From contig JAEWCL010000006.1 in NCBI GenBank assembly GCA_023390655.1, positions 1 through 64,000 of the forward strand: DNA of 64,000 nt, read 5' to 3'. Source of the DNA: Bacillota bacterium. GTDB lineage: Bacteria; Bacillota; Clostridia; Christensenellales; CAG-138. The translations under genes and the position numbers were made by a program. Shown here piece by piece: positions 59,417 to 64,000 of the stretch. The notes under the pieces were generated by a model. The model saw only the letters and a list, made by a program, of their open reading frames with translations. It was not told the origin of the DNA and did no database searches. Numbering within the stretch: the first letter of the stretch is position 1; each line of letters begins with the position of its first letter.

Positions 59417-60067
59417 TTACTCCACGTGGAATTGCTTTTTGAGCCGGGCAATGTTTTCCACGCTCAGCTTGTTGTGGGTATCCCGCATGACGTAGCAGAC
59501 GTTCATCGTCACGGTCGCAAGGTGCTCTAAGATTTCCATGCGGAAGCAGGCTTCCTCTAAAGTGCTGCCCCAGGTAAGCGGGCCGTGGTTGGAAAGCAGC
59601 ACCGCCTTATGGCTCTTGCAGTAGGGCGCAATGGAATCGGGCACCTCCTCGGTGCTCGGCAAGGCGAAAGGCGCAAGCGGCACGGGGCCGAGGCCGACGA
59701 TGGCTTCCGTGAGCAGCGGGGTATCGAGTGCGATGCCCGCCGCCGCAAAGGAGGACGCAACGGGAGGGTGGACATGCACCACCGCCATGACGGCGGGATT
59801 TTCACGGTATACGCGCAGGTGCATTTTAACCTCGCTCGAAGGCGGGAGGGCGCCCTGGGAAACGATGCTGTCGTCAAGCGTCATTTCCACAAGCATCTCG
59901 GGCGTCAGGCAACCCTTGGATACCCCGGTGGGCGTGCAGAGGATGGCATTGTCCGAAAGCTTGACGGAAAGGTTTCCGTCGTTCGCCGCAGCATACCCCC
60001 GGTCATAGAGGCGCTTGCCATAAGAAACGATTTGTGCGGCGGCTTCCGCTCTTGTGGGATAGTTCAT
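59417..60067 (-). CDS. Class II aldolase, L-fuculose-phosphate aldolase-like
   Basis: A 216-residue zinc aldolase of the FucA/AraD family. NDGNLSVKL (30-38) is the phosphate loop, Glu79 in PPSSEVKMH is the catalytic acid, His98 and His100 in VVHVHPP and His161 in LSNHGPLTWG are the zinc ligands. The length matches FucA. No fucose isomerase or kinase is adjacent, so the natural substrate (fuculose-1-P or another DHAP adduct) is unclear. It is divergent from the threonine aldolase gene. Confidence 0.88.
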   Translation of the reverse strand: MNYPTRAEAAAQIVSYGKRLYDRGYAAANDGNLSVKLSDNAILCTPTGVSKGCLTPEMLVEMTLDDSIVSQGALPPSSEVKMHLRVYRENPAVMAVVHVHPPVASSFAAAGIALDTPLLTEAIVGLGPVPLAPFALPSTEEVPDSIAPYCKSHKAVLLSNHGPLTWGSTLEEACFRMEILEHLATVTMNVCYVMRDTHNKLSVENIARLKKQFHVE

Positions 60068-60257
60068 ATAAAGCCTCCAGAATACGTTATTATAATGCTT
60101 GCTGCCGTTGTATGGCGCATTACCATATCTTTTACCCGTTTCATACTACCACCGAACGCGTACAAAGACAATGCGGCTTTACAAACACTTCGAGGTGCGA
60201 TATGCTCACCTCAATACAACAGCATGTATCAAGAATCGATCACAAAAGGGAGAAAGT

Positions 60258-61286
60258 ATGATGCGCTATATTGACCTTCGGAGCGATACCGTCACCCAAC
60301 CCACAGAGGCCATGCGCGAAGCCATGGCAAACGCACCCGTAGGGGACGACGTATACGGGGACGATCCAACGGTAAACGAACTCGAACGGCTCGCCGCAGA
60401 GGTGTTAGGGAAAGAGGCAGCCTTGTTTGTGCCCAGCGGCACCATGGGCAACCAGCTTTGCATCATGGCGCAGACGAAGCGCGGGGATGAAGTGATTGTA
60501 AGCGATGAGTCGCACATCTTTGTGCATGAAGTGGGCGCCGCCGCCGTGCTTTCCGCGGTAACGCTGCGGCAGGTGCAGTTTGAAGACGGCATCTTCAGCG
60601 CAGCAAAGATGGAGCGCGCCATCCGGGAAGAGGATATTCACGAGCCGCCCACAACGCTCCTCTGCATGGAAAACGCGCTCTCCAACGGCCGCGTAGTGCC
60701 ACTTTCCGTTATGGAAGAGGTCTACACGATGGCAAAACGGCATAACCTCAGGGTACATCTGGATGGCGCACGGCTGTTTAACGCAGCGGTCGCCCTGGGG
60801 GTTGACGCAACGGCGCTCACACAATATACGGATACGGTTTCGTGCTGCCTCTCAAAGGGATTGTGCGCGCCGGTCGGCTCCGTGATTGCGGGGGATGCGG
60901 CGTTTATTGTAAGGGCGCGTAAGTGCCGCAAGTTGTTGGGCGGCGGTATGCGCCAGGCGGGGATTTTGGCGGCCGCGGGCATACTCGCGCTGACGCAAAT
61001 GACCAAACGCCTGCACATCGACCATGAGAATGCAAAATATCTGGCGGTACAACTAAAAAAGATACCGGGTATAACGGTGGATGTGGACGCTGTGGACATC
61101 AATATGGTATTCTTCCATGTAGAGAGGGAAGAGAGCGTACTCGAAGCCGTACAGGCGAAGCTGCTTGAGAGCGGCATCAAGATCAATGGCGCTTGGGATG
61201 GGAATTTCCGCTTTGTCACCTCTAATGATATCTCCCGCGCGGATATCAATACCGCCATCGCGGCACTCTCCCGCGCAATCGGCTAG
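60258..61286 (+). CDS. ltaE: Low-specificity L-threonine aldolase
   Basis: A 342-residue PLP enzyme splitting L-threonine or L-allo-threonine into glycine and acetaldehyde. MRYIDLRSDTVTQPTEAMREAM and GDDVYGDDPTV are family starts. The PLP aspartate is in HLDGARLFNAAVALG and the Schiff-base Lys in CLSKGLCAPVGS. GGGMRQAGILAAAG follows. Two adjacent ATG codons (60258, 60261) lie behind AAGGGAG; either could be used. It is followed by an Ldh-family gene 66 nt later. Confidence 0.92.
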   Translation: MMRYIDLRSDTVTQPTEAMREAMANAPVGDDVYGDDPTVNELERLAAEVLGKEAALFVPSGTMGNQLCIMAQTKRGDEVIVSDESHIFVHEVGAAAVLSAVTLRQVQFEDGIFSAAKMERAIREEDIHEPPTTLLCMENALSNGRVVPLSVMEEVYTMAKRHNLRVHLDGARLFNAAVALGVDATALTQYTDTVSCCLSKGLCAPVGSVIAGDAAFIVRARKCRKLLGGGMRQAGILAAAGILALTQMTKRLHIDHENAKYLAVQLKKIPGITVDVDAVDINMVFFHVEREESVLEAVQAKLLESGIKINGAWDGNFRFVTSNDISRADINTAIAALSRAIG

Positions 61287-61352
61287 AGCAATTTTTATAA
61301 ATCCGGCCGGCCGGTCCTTTGCCGGAAAAACACAATCAAACAGGAGGTTCGT

Positions 61353-62462
61353 ATGGATAACAAGCATTATGTGTCTTGGACGCTGATGGAAGCGTTTCTC
61401 ATCGATGCCTTCAAGGGGTATGGCGTACCGGAAGAGGATGCGAAGACCGTTGTGGACGTGCTGCTTGAAAGCGACCGGCGCGGCATCGAAAGCCACGGCT
61501 GCAACCGCTTCAAGCCCATCTATATCGACCGGATTGTGGACGGCATTCAAAACCCCGTCACCCATTTTGAAGTCCTCCGGGAAACGCCCACCACCGCGGT
61601 TGTGGACGGCCATCATGGCATGGGGCAGGTCATCGGCGTAAAGGCCATGCAGATGGCCATCGACAAAGCAAAGCAGTACGGCATGGGCATGGTTGCCGTG
61701 CGCAATTCCACCCATTACGGCATTGCGGGCTACTATGCCACTATGGCAACGGAGGCGGGTATGATCGGCATCACGGGCACAAACGCGCGCCCGTCCATCG
61801 CACCCACCTTCGGCGTGGAGAACATGCTCGGCACCAATCCGCTGACCATCGGCTTGCCCACGGACGAAGCATTCCCGTTTGTTCTGGACTGCGCCACCTC
61901 CATCACCCAGCGCGGAAAGATTGAATACTATGCGCGTACGGGGAAGGAAACGCCCCCGGGCCTTGTCATCGGGCATGATGGCGCAACCATGACGGACAGC
62001 GCAGAGATTTTAAAGGGACTCACCAGCGGCAAGGCGGCGCTTACCCCGTTGGGCGGCATCGGCGAGGAGCTTGGCGGCTATAAGGGATACGGGTATGCGA
62101 CCGTGGTGGAGATCTTATCCGCAGCGCTCCAGCAGGGGAGCTATTTGAAGATGCTCATGGGCATCGGTGAGCATGGGGAGAAGATACCGTATGCACTCGG
62201 GCACTTCTTCATCGCCATCGATACCGAAGCGTTCATGGGGCTTGACGCATTCAAAAAGACGGCGGGGGATATCCTCAGGTCTTTGCGCGCCTCCGAAAAA
62301 GCGCCGGGTGAGGGGCACATCTATACCGCGGGTGAAAAGGAATACCTCGTATGGCAGGAACGCAGGGAGAAAGGCGTGCCTCTCGGTGAGGCCGTGCAAA
62401 AAGAAATCCTTGCCGTGCGCGACCGGCTCAAGCTCCCATATACCTTCCCGTTCGAAAGCTGA
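61353..62462 (+). CDS. Ldh/MdhA-type family NAD(P)-dependent oxidoreductase
   Basis: A 369-residue member of the malate/L-lactate dehydrogenase type 2 family (includes AllD, ComC, DpkA), which has no Rossmann fold. RGIESHGCNRF near residue 45, VDGHHGMGQVIG, NSTHYGIAGYYA (catalytic His), GTNPLTIGLP and GYKGYGYATVVEILS are family blocks. It reduces or oxidises a 2-oxo/2-hydroxy acid; the substrate is not readable. AGGAGG precedes the ATG by 7 nt, and a strong terminator follows. Confidence 0.9.
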   Translation: MDNKHYVSWTLMEAFLIDAFKGYGVPEEDAKTVVDVLLESDRRGIESHGCNRFKPIYIDRIVDGIQNPVTHFEVLRETPTTAVVDGHHGMGQVIGVKAMQMAIDKAKQYGMGMVAVRNSTHYGIAGYYATMATEAGMIGITGTNARPSIAPTFGVENMLGTNPLTIGLPTDEAFPFVLDCATSITQRGKIEYYARTGKETPPGLVIGHDGATMTDSAEILKGLTSGKAALTPLGGIGEELGGYKGYGYATVVEILSAALQQGSYLKMLMGIGEHGEKIPYALGHFFIAIDTEAFMGLDAFKKTAGDILRSLRASEKAPGEGHIYTAGEKEYLVWQERREKGVPLGEAVQKEILAVRDRLKLPYTFPFES

Positions 62463-62477
62463 GTAGAAGAACAAAGC

Positions 62478-62511
62478 AAAATCCCCCGAAGCTGTCTTCG
62501 GGGGATTTTTT
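62478..62511 (+). terminator. Intrinsic terminator
   Basis: AAAATCCCCCGAAG (62478-62491) pairs with CTTCGGGGGATTTT (62496-62509), followed by more T. Confidence 0.9.
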
Positions 62512-62588
62512 GCTGCCGGGCGACGCCCGGTATTCTTTTAGGCATCCGGTTTTGCAGAAAATCCGGTGGTGCAGGGATAGTCAAGGGC

Positions 62589-63683
62589 TTATTTCGTGTA
62601 GTTGCAATAGAAGTAAGCCGCCGCCTGGAAGCACTGACGGACGCGCTGGCTGCTGAACGTACCGGATTCAGTAGCGCCCGTATAGATGACTGAGGAACCT
62701 GTGATCAGGTTGTAGCCCTCTTCGTCCGGCGCGGTTTCCACATCCAGCTCCAGCACAAGCCCGTCCGTAAAATCGTCAAATACGTTTTCCGAGGAAAGTT
62801 CCACATCCATGTACCGGTTGATGATTTCTTCGGGCACGGCGAAATATTCAGGCCGTTTTGTGCCGTCTACAAGGGTCTTCCATGCAATGACCTTATTGGT
62901 TGCCTTGTCGATGACGATGATCATGGTGTTCGGGCCAGGTTCCGCAGCGTCCCAGCCGGTATTGCTGGATTTTGTATAGTTGAGCGCTTTGGATGTTTTG
63001 ATTTTGAGCGCCACAACCTCTGTGCCGTCGTCCTCCTTGCCTTCCGCCGCATACAGCACCGTGCCAAGCGCCTTTTCGTCTACCGTATATCCGGTGCTGA
63101 TGGCGGTATAGGCCGCGGGGTATACCGTGCTGAGCTCCTCATTGTCCGCCTGGTTGGTATCCGCGGCGTAAGCGTATACGTTTTGCGCATAGTAGGCGGC
63201 GGTCTGTACGGCATAAAGCACTGCCTTACAGGTGATGGTAGCTCCGGAGAGCGCGTCGGCTTCCATTGCCGGAGTGGCGATGGCGTTGTTGTACGCGGCG
63301 TCCAGATACTCCTGCGTAATTTGTTCCGCAAAGCCCGCGCTCTGCTTGTAATTTGCAATATTTGTCACGCGCTGAATCGCGCCGTCTTTTGAAATCGCCA
63401 CCTGTACCGTCATGGATGGATTTTCTTCCATATGATAGCCATAGTAGCCTTCGGCTGTGATGGAAACGCCATCCTCTTCCATGACGGCGCTGAGCACCTT
63501 GCCGTAATCCTGAAAGCGCACAAAATTTTCGTCAATCGGGTCTCCCGCAGGGATCGCCGGTGTCGGGGCAGGGGTAGAAACAGGAGTGGCGGCAGCCGCG
63601 GGCGCTGCGGGCGCGGCGCAGCCTGCGGCCGCCATCCCCAGAGACAGCAGTATGGCGATGAAAACGGTCAATTTCTTTTTCAT
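62589..63683 (-). CDS. FMN-binding-domain lipoprotein
   Basis: A 364-residue extracytoplasmic lipoprotein. The signal peptide ends A-A-G-C (Cys22), followed by an Ala/Pro-rich tether to about residue 47. The first FMN-binding domain carries DALSGATIT (SGAT at 146-149), the site where ApbE attaches FMN through a phosphoester to Thr. A second related domain near the C-terminus has the degenerate YTGATESGTF. Such flavinylated lipoproteins pass electrons outside the membrane. The ATG at 63683 has AAAGGAGAAAT; an upstream extension is without a ribosome binding site. No apbE is in the window. Confidence 0.87.
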   Translation of the reverse strand: MKKKLTVFIAILLSLGMAAAGCAAPAAPAAAATPVSTPAPTPAIPAGDPIDENFVRFQDYGKVLSAVMEEDGVSITAEGYYGYHMEENPSMTVQVAISKDGAIQRVTNIANYKQSAGFAEQITQEYLDAAYNNAIATPAMEADALSGATITCKAVLYAVQTAAYYAQNVYAYAADTNQADNEELSTVYPAAYTAISTGYTVDEKALGTVLYAAEGKEDDGTEVVALKIKTSKALNYTKSSNTGWDAAEPGPNTMIIVIDKATNKVIAWKTLVDGTKRPEYFAVPEEIINRYMDVELSSENVFDDFTDGLVLELDVETAPDEEGYNLITGSSVIYTGATESGTFSSQRVRQCFQAAAYFYCNYTK

Positions 63684-63723
63684 ATTTCTCCTTTGAACAG
63701 GGCCGGGGGCCTGATAGTTTAGA

Positions 63724-63748
63724 AAGCCCAGGCAAAGCGCCTGGGCTT
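63724..63748 (-). terminator. Intrinsic terminator between the last two genes
   Basis: AAGCCCAGGC (63724-63733) pairs with GCCTGGGCTT (63739-63748). On the minus strand a TTTCT run follows, so it ends the partial gene at the right edge. Confidence 0.7.
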
Positions 63749-63774
63749 GGAGTTGCTGCGCAACAACGGTTGCG

Positions 63775-64000
63775 TTATTTCTCCCAAATGATCCAGTTGT
63801 CCGGGAATTCTTTGTCGGTAACGCCGGATTCAACCGTTTCGTCCAGCGTGCCGATGACTACGGCATTAACAAATTTCATGTTTTCGTTGCTGTAGGACTG
63901 ATGAGTGCTGCCGGAATAGTACTGGGTGCCTTCCAGATACTTCGCCGTATCCAGACCGACGTCGCCATCGTTGAAGCCGTTGACGCCTGGCAGCGCGGGG
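63775..64000 (-). CDS. C-terminal part of a gene of unknown function (truncated by the window)
   Basis: The last 74 codons of a minus-strand gene, ending DNWIIWEK followed by TAA at 63777-63775. The visible part is acidic and contains GTQYYSGSTHQSYSNENMKF and VVIGTLDETVESGVTDKEF. There are no membrane segments. I do not recognise a family; the neighbouring FMN-binding lipoprotein suggests another extracytoplasmic redox-associated protein, but this is only context. Confidence 0.6.
   Translation of the reverse strand, partial: PALPGVNGFNDGDVGLDTAKYLEGTQYYSGSTHQSYSNENMKFVNAVVIGTLDETVESGVTDKEFPDNWIIWEK

Overview
The window looks like a chromosomal segment of a Gram-positive-type anaerobe of the class Clostridia (Bacillota), with moderately high GC. 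The reasons are: strong AGGAGG-like ribosome binding sites, lipoprotein signal peptides on all solute-binding proteins, a DarA-type cyclic-di-AMP receptor, a trmK / Nif3-like / zinc-ribbon / rnpB housekeeping block, the anaerobe-associated ssnA-ygfK pair and a spore-photoproduct-lyase-family protein. The species cannot be read from the sequence. Most genes run in short operons separated by clear intrinsic terminators.

Layout. 1-14.6 kb: a carbohydrate locus with a divergent GlcN6P-deaminase-like gene and a ceramidase-fold hydrolase, a ROK repressor, then an RbsC/RbsA/RbsB-type ABC importer followed by a DegT aminotransferase, two Gfo/Idh dehydrogenases, a TIM-barrel isomerase, a CBM9-like protein and NagA. 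This reads as an import and catabolism route for an amino or acetamido sugar or cyclitol. 14.7-19.7 kb: the ssnA-ygfK operon (minus strand), preceded by a promoter and a structured leader that ends in a terminator. 19.7-25.2 kb: GNAT, RsmF-like, TrmK, Nif3-like, zinc-ribbon protein, RNase P RNA, nitroreductase. 25.3-33.0 kb: HxlR/NAD(P)-binding pair with a shared palindrome, AlaX editing protein, AEC transporter, nucleotidyltransferase, a YdcZ pair divergent from a Crp/Fnr regulator, and a PuuD-like amidotransferase. 33.1-35.65 kb: an AT-rich accessory island with a frameshifted IS110-family element, a flavodoxin-like gene and a 14-nt tandem repeat. 35.7-44.6 kb: L-rhamnose utilisation (AraC, RhaM, RhaA, two-permease ABC importer, class II aldolase) followed by the c-di-AMP receptor. 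44.7-53.1 kb: MATE pump, DUF1622, a CrtI-like oxidoreductase with its TetR repressor and operator, a sugar-dehydrogenase lipoprotein, an epimerase and polyol dehydrogenase pair, and an SPL-family radical SAM protein. 53.2-59.4 kb: a decayed repeat protein, AraC-GyrI regulator, TspO-like protein, a nonsense-interrupted diguanylate cyclase, an intact PAS-GGDEF cyclase and a small lipoprotein. 59.4-64 kb: fuculose-type aldolase, threonine aldolase, Ldh-family oxidoreductase, an FMN-binding lipoprotein and a partial gene.

Most notable: (i) three consecutive hairpins in front of the IS110 transposase, laid out like a bridge RNA, one with a loop 8-mer that also occurs in the flanking DNA; (ii) an attenuator or riboswitch-like leader before ssnA; (iii) three similar operator-like sites that tie the ROK repressor to the two amino-sugar transcription units and the importer; (iv) two diverged copies of a ~155-nt element at 14.8 and 32.1 kb; (v) an SPL-family protein with Ser where I recall the catalytic Cys; (vi) three long perfect palindromes beside their likely regulators.
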